This document shows positions 48,301 to 57,261 of a stretch of 64,000 bases of DNA, in pieces. Under the pieces are notes generated by a model, which made no database searches, was not told the origin of the DNA, and saw only the letters and a list, made by a program, of their open reading frames with translations. The position numbers and the translations under genes are program-made. The DNA lies in contig NZ_CP031124.1 of the NCBI RefSeq assembly GCF_003339525.1, positions 992,001 through 1,056,000 of the forward strand. The letters run 5' to 3'. How positions within the stretch are numbered: the first letter of the stretch is position 1; every line of letters starts with the position of its first letter. This DNA comes from Ephemeroptericola cinctiostellae (GTDB taxonomy: Bacteria; Pseudomonadota; Gammaproteobacteria; Burkholderiales; Burkholderiaceae).

Positions 48301-51300
48301 CGTGGCTTCATTGTCGACTTCAACTTCAACAGGTTTGAGTACCGTTGATTCAGCTGTGGCTTCGTTGTCGACTTCAACTTCGACAGGTTTGAGCACTGTG
48401 GATTCAGCCGTGGCTTCATTGTCAACTTCGACTTCAACAGGTTTGAGCACTGTGGATTCGGCTGTGGCTTCGTTGTCGACTTCAACTTCGACAGGCTTGA
48501 GCACAGTGGATTCAGCTGTGGCTTCGTTGTCGACTTCAACTTCGACAGGCTTGAGCACTGTGGATTCAGCCGTGGCTTCATTGTCGACTTCAACTTCGAC
48601 AGGCTTGAGCACAGTGGATTCAGCTGTGGCTTCGTTGTCGACTTCAACTTCGACAGGCTTGAGCACAGTGGATTCAGCTGTGGCTTCGTTGTCGACTTCA
48701 ACTTCGACAGGCTTGAGCACTGTGGATTCAGCCGTGGCTTCATTGTCGACTTCAACTTCGACAGGTTTGAGCACTGTGGATTCAGCCGTGGCTTCATTGT
48801 CGACTTCAACTTCGACAGGCTTGAGCACAGTGGATTCAGCTGTGGCTTCGTTGTCGACTTCAACTTCGACAGGTTTGAGTACCGTTGATTCAGCTGTGGC
48901 TTCGTTGTCGACTTCAACTTCGACAGGTTTGAGCACTGTGGATTCAGCCGTGGCTTCATTGTCAACTTCGACTTCAACAGGTTTGAGCACTGTGGATTCG
49001 GCTGTGGCTTCGTTGTCGACTTCAACTTCGACAGGCTTGAGCACAGTGGATTCAGCTGTGGCTTCGTTGTCGACTTCAACTTCGACAGGCTTGAGCACTG
49101 TGGATTCGGCTGTGGCTTCGTTGTCGACTTCAACTTCGACAGGCTTGAGCACAGTGGATTCAGCTGTGGCTTCGTTGTCGACTTCAACTTCGACAGGCTT
49201 GAGCACTGTGGATTCAGCCGTGGCTTCATTGTCGACTTCAACTTCGACAGGCTTGAGCACTGTGGATTCAGCTGTGGCTTCGTTGTCGACTTCAACTTCA
49301 ACAGGTTTGAGTACCGTTGATTCAGCTGTGGCTTCGTTGTCGACTTCAACTTCGACAGGTTTGAGCACTGTGGATTCAGCCGTGGCTTCATTGTCAACTT
49401 CGACTTCAACAGGTTTGAGCACTGTGGATTCGGCTGTGGCTTCGTTGTCGACTTCAACCTCAACAGGTTTGAGCACTGTGGATTCAGCCGTGGCTTCGTT
49501 GTCGACTTCAACTTCGACAGGCTTGAGCACCGTTGATTCAGCTGTGGCTTCATTGTCGACTTCAACTTCGACAGGCTTGAGCACTGTGGATTCAGCCGTG
49601 GCTTCATTGTCGACTTCAACCTCAACAGGTTTGAGCACTGTGGATTCAGCCGTGGCTTCATTGTCAACTTCAACTTCGACAGGCTTGAGCACAGTGGATT
49701 CAGCTGTGGCTTCGTTGTCAACAGTGACAGGTAGTTCGATTGCTTCATTGTCGACTGCGGTGTCTACGATGGCTTCGACGACCTTGAGTGTGGCGAACAG
49801 TTCGATTGCTTCGTTGTCGACTTTGACTTCAACTGGTTTGAGCACGGTAGATTCAGCTGTGGCTTCATTGTCAACAGTGACAGGTAGTGCGGTTGCCTCA
49901 TTGTCGACTGTGGTGTCTACGATGGCTTCGACGACCTTGAGTACGGCGAATAGCTCGATTGCTTCGTTGTCAACTTTGACTTCAACTGGTTTGAGCACCG
50001 TTGATTCAGCAGTGGCTTCATTGTCGACGTCAACATCGACAGGCTTCAGTACGGTGGATTCGACCGTGGCTTCGTTGTCAACTTCCACTTCGACAGGTTT
50101 GAGCACGGTAGATTCGACCGTAGCTTCATTGTCGACTTCAACGTCGACAGGTTTGAGCACCGTTGATTCAGCTGTGGCTTCATTGTCAACATCGACTTCG
50201 ACAGGTTTGAGTACTGTGGATTCGGCAGTGGCTTCGTTGTCAACAGTGACGGGCAGTTCGATTGCTTCATTGTCGACTGTGGTGTCTACGATGGCTTCGA
50301 CGACTTTGAGTACGGCGAACAGTTCGATTGCTTCGTTGTCCACGTTGACTTCAACTGGTTTCAGTACAGTGGATTCAACCGTGGCTTCATTGTCAACCTT
50401 AACCTCGACTGGATTTAGCACCGTTGACAGCTCAATTGCTTCGTTGTCGACTTTGACCTCAACGTCGTTTAATGTGGTGAATAGTGCGGTGGCTTCGTTG
50501 TCGACTTCGACTTCAACAGGTTTCAGTTCGACGAACAGTGCGGTGGCTTCGTTGTCAACTTCGACTTCGACAGGTTTGAGTTCGGTTAATTCTGCGGTGG
50601 CGTCATTGTCAACAACTGTCTCAACGATGGCTTCGACGACTTTGAGTACGGCGAACAGTACCATTGCTTCGTTGTCAACTGCGACTTCTGCTGGTTTCAG
50701 TACTGTGGACAGTTCAATTGCTTCGTTGTCGACGGCGACGGGCAGTTCGATCGCTTCGTTGTCGACAGTGACGGGTAGCTCGATCGCTTCGTTGTCAACA
50801 GTGACGGGTAGTTCAATTGCGTCGTTGTCGACGGTGGTGTCAACGATGGCTTCGACGACTTTGAGTACTTCGAACAGTTCGATTGCTTCGTTGTCGACGG
50901 TGACGGGCAGTGCGATTGCGTCGTTGTCAACTTTGACTTCGACTGGCTTGAGCTCAACCAACAGTGCGGTGGCTTCGTTGTCAACTTCGACTTCGACAGG
51001 TTTGAGTTCGGTTAATTCTGCGGTGGCGTCATTGTCAACAACTGTCTCAACGATGGCTTCGACGACTTTGAGTACGGCGAACAGTACCATTGCTTCGTTG
51101 TCAACTGCGACTTCTGCTGGTTTCAGTACTGTGGACAGTTCAATTGCTTCGTTGTCGACGGCGACGGGCAGTTCGATCGCTTCGTTGTCGACAGTGACGG
51201 GTAGCTCGATCGCTTCGTTGTCAACAGTGACGGGTAGTTCAATTGCGTCGTTGTCGACGGTGGTGTCAACGATGGCTTCGACGACTTTGAGTACTTCGAA

Positions 51301-52063
51301 CAGTTCGATTGCTTCGTTGTCGACGGTGACGGGCAGTGCGATTGCGTCGTTGTCAACTTTGACTTCGACTGGCTTGAGCTCAACCAACAGTGCGGTGGCT
51401 TCGTTGTCTACTTCGGTGTCTTCTTTGTCAACGACGGTGAATGTCATTAACAATGCAGGTACGAAGTATTTCCAAGCCAATTCAACGGAGGCGGGCGCGC
51501 AGGCTGTGGGCAATAACTCGGTGGCGATTGGTCCTAATTCGGTGGCGAATGGTGACAGTTCAGTGGCTATGGGCAATGGGGCTGTGACCACGACCAGTGC
51601 GACCAATTCGTTGGCGATGGGTACGAGCGCGACGGCTTCGGCGGCTAATTCTGTGGCTTTGGGTTCGAACTCGGTGGCCAATGAGGCCAATACGGTATCG
51701 GTCGGTTCTGCGGGCAGTGAACGTCGGATCACCAATGTGGCTGAAGGCGTAAACGGCACGGATGCGGTGAATGTGAATCAGTTGAAAGACTTGAAAGGCA
51801 GTTTGACCAATTCGATCAATAAATCGAGTAATCTTGCTTCCGCTGGTACTGCGGCTGCGATGGCGGCAGCAACCATTCCTCAGTCGATTTTCCCTGGTAA
51901 AGGCATGGTTGGTGCGTCTGTGGGCACTTACAACGGTCAGACGGCTATGGCTGTTGGCTTGTCGAAGGTGACTGACAATGGCAAGTGGGTTGTCCGCGCA
52001 ACGGTGACGGGGGATACACAAAAGCAATTTGGCGCCGCTGTGGGTGCAGGTTTCCATTGGTGA
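45353..52063 (+). CDS. Trimeric autotransporter adhesin (YadA/Hia family), 2236 aa
   Basis: The N-terminus is an extended signal peptide (MNKTYNLVYNEELGTWVAVS) with a hydrophobic core ending NAAHA near residue 49. Residues about 50-470 form a YadA-type head of repeats such as AIG-A-A, followed by a neck (GAERQLVNVAPGEIT, DAINGSQLYA). The stalk runs from about 540 to 2040 and is almost wholly Ser, Thr, Ala, Val, Leu and Gly. A short second head-like stretch (AVGNNSVAIGPNSVANG) and neck (NVAEGVNGTDAVNVNQL) lead to the C-terminal YadA anchor, ending GAGFHW with an aromatic last residue. Three chains should form one outer membrane barrel with a long fibre. Nothing was seen to mark transfer except the A+T-rich upstream tract. 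The TpgA-like gene follows by 93 bp. Because the repeats are so similar, the assembled copy number may be wrong. Confidence 0.95.
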   Translation: MNKTYNLVYNEELGTWVAVSEITKAKGKKKASVAIALSLFSLLNAAHAQVIIGTVNSAGVLSTGTASALIDSATQNGGVAIGGHSTASAIQTIAIGGATASAKSAIAIGWASVASQGQGVVLGAYSTAGNQGIAVGANVTATGYGAIGIGGDDIKPLWGSSIGGIATVPSVYSSTLASGDASVANGTGSIASTAGAVAVGAMATASGVTGTAVGLYAQATNDYSVALGAGSSAFGVDSTAVGVGSGATSLGASAFGFGAKAMATKTVALGYFSSATAVDSIAIGDSTTSSGENSIAVGVNASATNNNAIAVGNTSHATSDRTIAMGLSASATTSDAIAIGSSAKSLNSYALAVGQNAYAGNSNSIAIGANTVSSNAANTISLGSSSTSLGNNAISIGNSNTVDANSDSSMAVGNNNTVTLAKKTVVFGNSIKAIYDNNVILGDSSADKQKQQVSSATVGGVTYSGFAGTASGVVSVGSAGAERQLVNVAPGEITSTSTDAINGSQLYAAMSVAQSSIASLSSSVGGGSSSGSAVASLSTLTSTGLSSANSAVASLSTSTSTGLSSTNSAVASLSTSTSTGLSTVDSAVASLSTSTSTGLSTVDSAVASLSTSTSTGLSTVDSAVASLSTSTSTGLSTVDSAVASLSTSTSTGLSTVDSAVASLSTSTSTGLSTVDSAVASLSTSTSTGLSTVDSAVASLSTSTSTGLSTVDSAVASLSTSTSTGLSTVDSAVASLSTSTSTGLSTVDSAVASLSTSTSTGLSTVDSAVASLSTSTSTGLSTVDSAVASLSTSTSTGLSTVDSAVASLSTSTSTGLSTVDSAVASLSTSTSTGLSTVDSAVASLSTSTSTGLSTVDSAVASLSTSTSTGLSTVDSAVASLSTSTSTGLSTVDSAVASLSTSTSTGLSTVDSAVASLSTSTSTGLSTVDSAVASLSTSTSTGLSTVDSAVASLSTSTSTGLSTVDSAVASLSTSTSTGLSTVDSAVASLSTSTSTGLSTVDSAVASLSTSTSTGLSTVDSAVASLSTSTSTGLSTVDSAVASLSTSTSTGLSTVDSAVASLSTSTSTGLSTVDSAVASLSTSTSTGLSTVDSAVASLSTSTSTGLSTVDSAVASLSTSTSTGLSTVDSAVASLSTSTSTGLSTVDSAVASLSTSTSTGLSTVDSAVASLSTSTSTGLSTVDSAVASLSTSTSTGLSTVDSAVASLSTSTSTGLSTVDSAVASLSTSTSTGLSTVDSAVASLSTSTSTGLSTVDSAVASLSTSTSTGLSTVDSAVASLSTSTSTGLSTVDSAVASLSTSTSTGLSTVDSAVASLSTSTSTGLSTVDSAVASLSTSTSTGLSTVDSAVASLSTSTSTGLSTVDSAVASLSTSTSTGLSTVDSAVASLSTSTSTGLSTVDSAVASLSTSTSTGLSTVDSAVASLSTSTSTGLSTVDSAVASLSTSTSTGLSTVDSAVASLSTVTGSSIASLSTAVSTMASTTLSVANSSIASLSTLTSTGLSTVDSAVASLSTVTGSAVASLSTVVSTMASTTLSTANSSIASLSTLTSTGLSTVDSAVASLSTSTSTGFSTVDSTVASLSTSTSTGLSTVDSTVASLSTSTSTGLSTVDSAVASLSTSTSTGLSTVDSAVASLSTVTGSSIASLSTVVSTMASTTLSTANSSIASLSTLTSTGFSTVDSTVASLSTLTSTGFSTVDSSIASLSTLTSTSFNVVNSAVASLSTSTSTGFSSTNSAVASLSTSTSTGLSSVNSAVASLSTTVSTMASTTLSTANSTIASLSTATSAGFSTVDSSIASLSTATGSSIASLSTVTGSSIASLSTVTGSSIASLSTVVSTMASTTLSTSNSSIASLSTVTGSAIASLSTLTSTGLSSTNSAVASLSTSTSTGLSSVNSAVASLSTTVSTMASTTLSTANSTIASLSTATSAGFSTVDSSIASLSTATGSSIASLSTVTGSSIASLSTVTGSSIASLSTVVSTMASTTLSTSNSSIASLSTVTGSAIASLSTLTSTGLSSTNSAVASLSTSVSSLSTTVNVINNAGTKYFQANSTEAGAQAVGNNSVAIGPNSVANGDSSVAMGNGAVTTTSATNSLAMGTSATASAANSVALGSNSVANEANTVSVGSAGSERRITNVAEGVNGTDAVNVNQLKDLKGSLTNSINKSSNLASAGTAAAMAAATIPQSIFPGKGMVGASVGTYNGQTAMAVGLSKVTDNGKWVVRATVTGDTQKQFGAAVGAGFHW
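46979..49732 (+). repeat. Array of 54-bp (18-residue) units in the adhesin stalk
   Basis: Unit TGLSTVDSAVASLSTSTS. The Thr-Gly codons occur every 54 bp from 47087 to 49679, giving 49 consecutive units without any length change, plus two variant units before. Amino acids are nearly invariant while third codon positions vary (TCG/TCA, ACC/ACT/ACA, GTT/GTG), so the protein unit is conserved while the DNA has drifted. Confidence 0.93.
47468..48439 (+). repeat. Perfect 486-bp tandem duplication inside the stalk array
   Basis: Bases 47468-47953 and 47954-48439 read the same base for base. Each copy is nine 54-bp units with a distinctive series of synonymous codons, so this is a recent block duplication on top of the older unit array. 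Confidence 0.88.
50534..51385 (+). repeat. Perfect 426-bp tandem duplication in the distal stalk
   Basis: Bases 50534-50959 and 50960-51385 are identical. Each codes 142 residues that include 18-residue units, 11-residue TGSSIASLSTV units and a VSTMASTTLSTANS linker. Confidence 0.9.
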
Positions 52064-52085
52064 TCGGTTTTAAATAAGTCCATGG

Positions 52086-52113
52086 TGAGGGCCTTACTTT
52101 TGTCAGGTCCTCA
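52086..52113 (+). other. Stem-loop between adhesin and tpgA
   Basis: TGAGGGCCT pairs with AGGTCCTCA (nine pairs, one G-U) around a 10-nt loop. No U run follows, so it may be a processing or attenuating hairpin rather than a full terminator. Confidence 0.4.
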
Positions 52114-52156
52114 TCTGTAAAATTAGACAGTCAAGTATTTAAATAAAGGAAATGCC

Positions 52157-52993
52157 GTGAATAGGTATACGAAAAAAACAGTGGTGGCTTTGGGGTTGAT
52201 TTTTGGCTTGGGGTTGTCGATGGTTGCTCGGGCGGGTTTGTCTGAAGTCACAGATCAAGGTACGACAGATAAGCCTGTTTTTCCTGAAGTTAAAGCCGCA
52301 TGGATTCAGGATGGACGATATCCAAATTTGGATAATTTATCTAAAATTCATTCAGGCATGACGCGCGATCAAATCATGGCGTTAATTGAGTATCCGATTT
52401 TCTCTGAGGGTTTTAGGGTGCGTGAGTGGGATTACTTGTTTCATTTCCAAGTTGCTGACGGACAAGGTGGTACGCGTGTGGACAGTTGTTTGTACAAAGT
52501 GCTGTTTGATAAGAACAAACTGGCTCAAAGTTTTTATTGGAAACCGGTATCTGAACATGCTGTGTGTCCAGCACAAGCTGCAAGTGTTGCAACAGCTGTT
52601 GCAGCTGCGGCAGCAGAACCAATGAATTTAACCCTGTCCGCAGATGCTTTGTTTCCTTTCAATAAATTCTCTGCAGCGGATTTGAATGACTCAGGTCGTC
52701 AACAACTTAATCGTTTTGCGCAGATGGTTCGTGACAGCAAGCGCGATTACGTGCTTCAAGTGACGGCCTATACGGATCGAATTGGTTCGGATGCCGCCAA
52801 TTTCCGTTTGTCACAGCGACGTGCCAGTACGATTAAAGCCCATTTGGTTGGTCAAGGTGTGAAAGCCGCTGCCATCCAAGCTGTGGGCGCGGGTGAGTCG
52901 AATCCTGTGGTGTCTTGCTCATCGTCTTTGGCTCGAGCAGCTTTGATTACGTGCCTGCAACCCAATCGCCGAGTGACGATTGAGGCAAAGTAA
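52157..52993 (+). CDS. tpgA: TpgA-like periplasmic partner of the trimeric adhesin
   Basis: 278 aa. A signal peptide (about 1-26, ending ARA) is followed by a SmpA/OmlA (BamE-like) domain (LSKIHSGMTRDQIMALIEYP, VREWDYLFHF, YKVLFDKNKLAQSFYW) and an OmpA-type peptidoglycan-binding domain (LFPFNKFSAADLNDSG, LQVTAYTDRIGSDAANFRLSQRRA, NRRVTIEAK). The same two-domain plan is known for TpgA, which ties the AtaA trimeric adhesin of Acinetobacter to peptidoglycan. Position right after the adhesin gene fits that role. The start is GTG at 52157 with AAAGGA 8 bp upstream; an ATG just before it meets a stop after two codons. A strong terminator follows. Confidence 0.85.
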   Translation: MNRYTKKTVVALGLIFGLGLSMVARAGLSEVTDQGTTDKPVFPEVKAAWIQDGRYPNLDNLSKIHSGMTRDQIMALIEYPIFSEGFRVREWDYLFHFQVADGQGGTRVDSCLYKVLFDKNKLAQSFYWKPVSEHAVCPAQAASVATAVAAAAAEPMNLTLSADALFPFNKFSAADLNDSGRQQLNRFAQMVRDSKRDYVLQVTAYTDRIGSDAANFRLSQRRASTIKAHLVGQGVKAAAIQAVGAGESNPVVSCSSSLARAALITCLQPNRRVTIEAK

Positions 52994-53026
52994 ATTAACA
53001 TGTGCACATCAGGTTTGTGTTCAAAT

Positions 53027-53062
53027 AAAAACCCCGCTGTTTAATTGCAGCGGGGTTTTTTA
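53027..53062 (+). terminator. Rho-independent terminator after tpgA
   Basis: ACCCCGCTG (53031-53039) and CAGCGGGGT (53048-53056) with an 8-nt loop, flanked by A and T runs. It can also end the leftward pepN transcript, whose stop is at 53090. Confidence 0.9.
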
Positions 53063-53089
53063 TTGGAAATTCAGCTTGTTTTGTGGTGT

Positions 53090-55786
53090 TTAGCCCAAAG
53101 CTTTACCGATGATTTCACGCACATCTTGAGACAAGGTTTGATTTTCTGCGACTTTTTTCAATGCCGCTTGCATCAAGCTGCGATGGGGTTCAGCGTAATC
53201 GCGCCAATGCTCCATGCTGCGTGCCAAACGTGAGCTGACTTGAGGATTTTTTTGATCAATGTCGAGCACGTGTTTCGCCCAAAAATCGTAACCCGCACCA
53301 TTGGTTTGGTGAAAGTGGTGTGGGTTGGCGTTGCAGAAGGTGAAAATCAAAGCGCGCAAGCGGTTTGGGTTGGGTTTGATGAAGGCTGGATGCTTGAGTA
53401 AATCATTCAAGGTTTGCGCTATTGCATTGTGCGAGACATGGCTGTTGGCCGCTTGAACCGCAAACCATTTGTCAATCACCAAAGCTTCGTTGGCATAACG
53501 TTGGTAAAAATCAGCGAGCATGGTTGTGGCGGCGGCAGGGAAATGATTGACCGCGATGCTGAGTGCCGCGATGCGATCGGTCATGTTGTCGGTGGTGTTG
53601 TATTGATTTTGAACCAACACAGCCGTGTCATCATTTGCCGTGGCCAATTGGTGCAGTGCGAGATTTTTCAGTGCGCGTTGACCCGCCGCTGCACCCGTGT
53701 AAACATAGGCTTGGTTGTTGTTGAGCTGACTGTACAACAGTTGCCATGCGCTTTCAAAATGAGTGGCTAATGCGTCGTTTGCACGTTGACGAGCAGCATG
53801 TAGGGCTTGTGGGTCAAGCGCCTGCACGCGGCTGATCAATTGAGCGAGGAATGCGTGGCTGGGTAGCGTGAACAGTTGTGCGCGATAGGCGGGACTGAGG
53901 TCGTCGTTATGTAACAGCTCGCCCAACGTGTTGAGTTGAGTAGGGCTGAATACGGCGGCATCTGGGTTGCGCATGTTGTTTAAAATGCAGCGTGTGTATA
54001 CCTGTTGCGCGGCATCCCAACGGTTGAAAGCATCGTTGTCGTGTTGCAATAAAAAATTCAAATCGTCGTCGCTGTAGTTGAAATGAATCAACACAGGCGC
54101 GCTGAACTGGCGATTTAACGATGGCACGGGCGCACATGGGATGTCGGTCAGCACAAACGTTTGAGAGGCCTCTGTGAAAGAGAGGGGCAGTGTGCCTGTT
54201 GCCGCATCGGTTTGACCTGCAAGGTACAGGGGTAAATCATCGCCCACTTGTATTGAACCGCAGTTGCTTGATGCGAGCAAACCGATGTTGAGCGGAATGT
54301 GCAAAGGCAGTTTGAGCAAGCTGGCTTGTTGCAGCTCAATGCCAACCGCAGGGTTGTTTTGCGTGAGGCTCAGGGTGTAGGTGCGCGCAGCGGCGTCGTA
54401 TGTGCCGTTGACGCTCACAGTTGGCGTGCCCGCTTGCTCATACCAGCGGCCAAATTGAGTCAAATCCACCGCATTGGCATCGGCCATTGCGGCACGAAAA
54501 TCATCACACGTGACCGCTGTGCCATCGTGACGTTCAAAATACAAATCCATGCCTTTGCGGAAACCATCCCGCCCCAACAACGTTTCGTACATGCGCACCA
54601 CCTCTGCACCTTTTTCGTACACGGTCATGGTATAAAAGTTATTGATTTCTTCATAAGCCACAGGGCGAATGGGGTGCGCCATTGGGCCCGCATCCTCGGC
54701 GAATTGAGCCGTGCGTAAATTACTCACATCGTCGATGCGCTTGACGGCGCGCGCGCTGGCGGCTGCCTTTTCTGACAGGCCTTCGGCCAGTTGGTCACTG
54801 GAAAACTCCTGATCGCGGTAAACGGTTAAACCTTCTTTTAAGCTGAGTTGAAACCAATCGCGGCAGGTCACGCGGTTGCCCGTCCAGTTGTGAAAATACT
54901 CATGCCCGACCACGGCTTCGACATTTTCAAAATCCACATCGGTGGCGGTGTCAGGGTGTGCGAGCACAAATTTGGTGTTGAAAATATTCAATCCCTTGTT
55001 TTCCATTGCACCCATGTTGAAATCAGAGGTGGCGACGATCATGAAGCGTTCCAAATCCAATGGCAAGTTGTAACGTTTTTTGTCCCAATGAATCGAAGCT
55101 TTCAAGCTGTCCATCGCAAATTGAGCCTTGGGCACATCATGCGCCTCCACATACACTTGTAGTAATTTTGATTGCCCGTCGTGTTCGATGGTCTCTTCCA
55201 AGGACGCCAGTTGACCTGCAACCAGTGCGAACAGGTAGGATGGTTTTGGGAAGGGGTCATTCCAGATTGTCATGTGACCGCCATTGTCGACCTCCCGCGC
55301 TTCAACTAAATTGCCATTTGACAACAAAACAGGAAATTGCGCTTTATCGGCCAACAATGTCACAGTGTATGTTGACAACACATCGGGGCGATCAGGGAAA
55401 TAGGTCATGCGGCGAAAACCTTCGGCCTCGCATTGGGTCATCAAGTGCGCACCCGTTGTGAATAAACCCGACAAGCTGGTGTTGGTTGACGGTGTGCAGG
55501 CCGTGATGATCGACAAGACACCGCTTTCAGGTAGGGTATGGAGTGTCAATTGCGTGGCGTTGACGGTGTAGTCGACATCGGCAATCAAAGCCACTTCATC
55601 TAAAGAAACCGCAATCAATTCAATGTGTTCACCATCCAATACCATCGCTTGCGCACCTGTTTTGCGTTCAAAGTCCAGCCACGATGTGACCGTGGTTCGT
55701 TCAGGAGACAGGTCAAACACCAATTCCGTGGTGTGGATGTGAAAAGGATAAGGGGTGTAATCCGATAAAAGATGGTTTGTGCTCAC
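53090..55786 (-). CDS. pepN: Aminopeptidase N (M1 family)
   Basis: 898 aa from GTG at 55786. Zinc metallopeptidase that removes N-terminal residues from peptides. The substrate-anchoring GAMENKGLNIFN and the zinc motif VVGHEYFHNWTGNRVTC (HExxH plus the downstream Glu in KEGLTVYRDQEFSSD) are present, and the PepN-specific C-terminal helical domain fills about 560-898. The GTG start has GAGAGG 7 bp upstream and is directly followed by STNHLLSDYTPYPFHIHTTEL, close to the usual N-terminus; a longer frame to 55948 overlaps the tyrS promoter and lacks family sequence. It is divergent from tyrS. Confidence 0.93.
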   Translation of the reverse strand: MSTNHLLSDYTPYPFHIHTTELVFDLSPERTTVTSWLDFERKTGAQAMVLDGEHIELIAVSLDEVALIADVDYTVNATQLTLHTLPESGVLSIITACTPSTNTSLSGLFTTGAHLMTQCEAEGFRRMTYFPDRPDVLSTYTVTLLADKAQFPVLLSNGNLVEAREVDNGGHMTIWNDPFPKPSYLFALVAGQLASLEETIEHDGQSKLLQVYVEAHDVPKAQFAMDSLKASIHWDKKRYNLPLDLERFMIVATSDFNMGAMENKGLNIFNTKFVLAHPDTATDVDFENVEAVVGHEYFHNWTGNRVTCRDWFQLSLKEGLTVYRDQEFSSDQLAEGLSEKAAASARAVKRIDDVSNLRTAQFAEDAGPMAHPIRPVAYEEINNFYTMTVYEKGAEVVRMYETLLGRDGFRKGMDLYFERHDGTAVTCDDFRAAMADANAVDLTQFGRWYEQAGTPTVSVNGTYDAAARTYTLSLTQNNPAVGIELQQASLLKLPLHIPLNIGLLASSNCGSIQVGDDLPLYLAGQTDAATGTLPLSFTEASQTFVLTDIPCAPVPSLNRQFSAPVLIHFNYSDDDLNFLLQHDNDAFNRWDAAQQVYTRCILNNMRNPDAAVFSPTQLNTLGELLHNDDLSPAYRAQLFTLPSHAFLAQLISRVQALDPQALHAARQRANDALATHFESAWQLLYSQLNNNQAYVYTGAAAGQRALKNLALHQLATANDDTAVLVQNQYNTTDNMTDRIAALSIAVNHFPAAATTMLADFYQRYANEALVIDKWFAVQAANSHVSHNAIAQTLNDLLKHPAFIKPNPNRLRALIFTFCNANPHHFHQTNGAGYDFWAKHVLDIDQKNPQVSSRLARSMEHWRDYAEPHRSLMQAALKKVAENQTLSQDVREIIGKALG

Positions 55787-55912
55787 AAAGTGCCTCTCAA
55801 TAAGTCGTTCGACGGTTGTGAAAAAGCCCGTGATTGCTTTTTCGTATGGACTCAATTGTAAACGATAGGTGCGCATTCTGTCGCGAAAGCAAGTCAAAGC
55901 GAGCCGCAACAC

Positions 55913-55941
55913 TTGGTAAACTGGGCGGCACTTGGTACAAT
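55913..55941 (+). promoter_or_regulatory. Promoter candidate for tyrS
   Basis: TTGGTA (55913-55918), 17-bp spacer, TACAAT (55936-55941), 63 bp before the tyrS start codon. Confidence 0.5.
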
Positions 55942-56003
55942 ACGTCATTCTTTCAATGACGGCTCAACGCAAGCACCGATTGAGCCACTAAAACATACCG
56001 ACG

Positions 56004-57260
56004 ATGACCTCAGAAACCACTCCCGCAAAAGCACCGCAATACCCAATCACCGAAGCCGTGCAGCATGCCCTCGCCGCCACCAAACGTGGTTGCGATGAAT
56101 TATTGGTCGAAGCCGACTGGGTGCAAAAGCTGGCCAAAAGTGCTGCAACGGGCGTGCCTTTGCGCATTAAATTGGGTTTAGACCCGACTGCACCAGACAT
56201 TCACCTCGGACACACGGTTGTATTGAACAAACTGCGCCAGTTGCAAGACCTCGGACACACCGTGATTTTTCTCATCGGTGACTTCACCTCCATGATTGGT
56301 GACCCATCAGGCCGCAACGCGACGCGCCCGCCATTGACGCCCGAACAAATCAAAGTCAATGCAGAAACGTATTACAAACAAGCGGCATTGATCCTCGATC
56401 CAGCGAAAACCGAAATCCGCTACAACAGCGAATGGTGCGATCCCTTGGGCGCGCGAGGCATGATTCAGCTCGCCTCGCGTTATACCGTGGCGCAGATGCT
56501 GGAGCGCGATGATTTCACCAAGCGTTATAACGGCGGTGTGCCGATTTCGGTGCATGAGTTTCTGTACCCGTTGATGCAAGGTTATGATTCCGTTGCGTTG
56601 CAATCTGACCTTGAACTGGGTGGCACGGATCAAAAGTTCAACCTGCTGGTTGGTCGTGCCTTACAGAAAGAATATGGCCAAGAACCGCAATGTATTTTGA
56701 CCATGCCATTGTTGGTGGGTTTGGACGGCGTTGAAAAAATGTCCAAATCGAAAAACAACTACATTGGCATCACCGAAGCACCCAACGACATGTTTGGCAA
56801 AGTCATGAGCATTTCGGATGACATGATGTGGACGTGGTACGAGCTGCTGTCATTTGTACCTTTGGCACACATTGCAACGTACAAGCAAGAAGTTGCGGAA
56901 GGCCGTAATCCACGTGACATCAAGGTGCTGCTTGCACAAGAAATCGTTGCCCGTTTCCACAGCCCAGTTGCCGCTGAAGAGGCATTGGCTGCGTTTAATC
57001 ACCGTGCCAAAGGTGGCATTCCTGATGACATTCCAACGCTCACATTGACCGTTCCAGCCGATGGCATGGTGTTGGCCAATGTGTTCAAAGCTGCTGACAT
57101 GGTCGCTTCTGTTTCAGAGGGCAATCGTGCGATTGATCAAGGCGGTGCACGGGTTGATGGTGACGTGGTTAAAGACCGTGCCCACAAACTGCTGGCGGGT
57201 GAATATGTTTTGCAAGTGGGCAAGCGTCGCTTTGCAAAAGCCACATTGGTGGTCGGTTGA
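56004..57260 (+). CDS. tyrS: Tyrosyl-tRNA synthetase
   Basis: 418 aa class I synthetase. [21 protein letters not shown] holds the HIGH-type motif, [11 protein letters not shown] the KMSKS loop, and the C-terminal S4-like RNA-binding domain ([29 protein letters not shown]) closes the protein. It charges tRNA-Tyr. Start ATG at 56004 has no strong ribosome site. dtd follows after one base. Confidence 0.96.
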   Translation: MTSETTPAKAPQYPITEAVQHALAATKRGCDELLVEADWVQKLAKSAATGVPLRIKLGLDPTAPDIHLGHTVVLNKLRQLQDLGHTVIFLIGDFTSMIGDPSGRNATRPPLTPEQIKVNAETYYKQAALILDPAKTEIRYNSEWCDPLGARGMIQLASRYTVAQMLERDDFTKRYNGGVPISVHEFLYPLMQGYDSVALQSDLELGGTDQKFNLLVGRALQKEYGQEPQCILTMPLLVGLDGVEKMSKSKNNYIGITEAPNDMFGKVMSISDDMMWTWYELLSFVPLAHIATYKQEVAEGRNPRDIKVLLAQEIVARFHSPVAAEEALAAFNHRAKGGIPDDIPTLTLTVPADGMVLANVFKAADMVASVSEGNRAIDQGGARVDGDVVKDRAHKLLAGEYVLQVGKRRFAKATLVVG

Positions 57261-57261
57261 G

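Noticed and set aside
46979..51385. Regular repeats that could suggest a CRISPR array
   Set aside because: There are no unique spacers, the units are contiguous, in frame and coding.
46801..51759. A 1652-codon open frame on the minus strand across the adhesin stalk, and an 899-codon one in another frame
   Set aside because: They arise because a 54-bp unit without stops in those frames is repeated. The plus-strand product has a signal peptide, head, neck and anchor; the antisense products have no start context or known fold.
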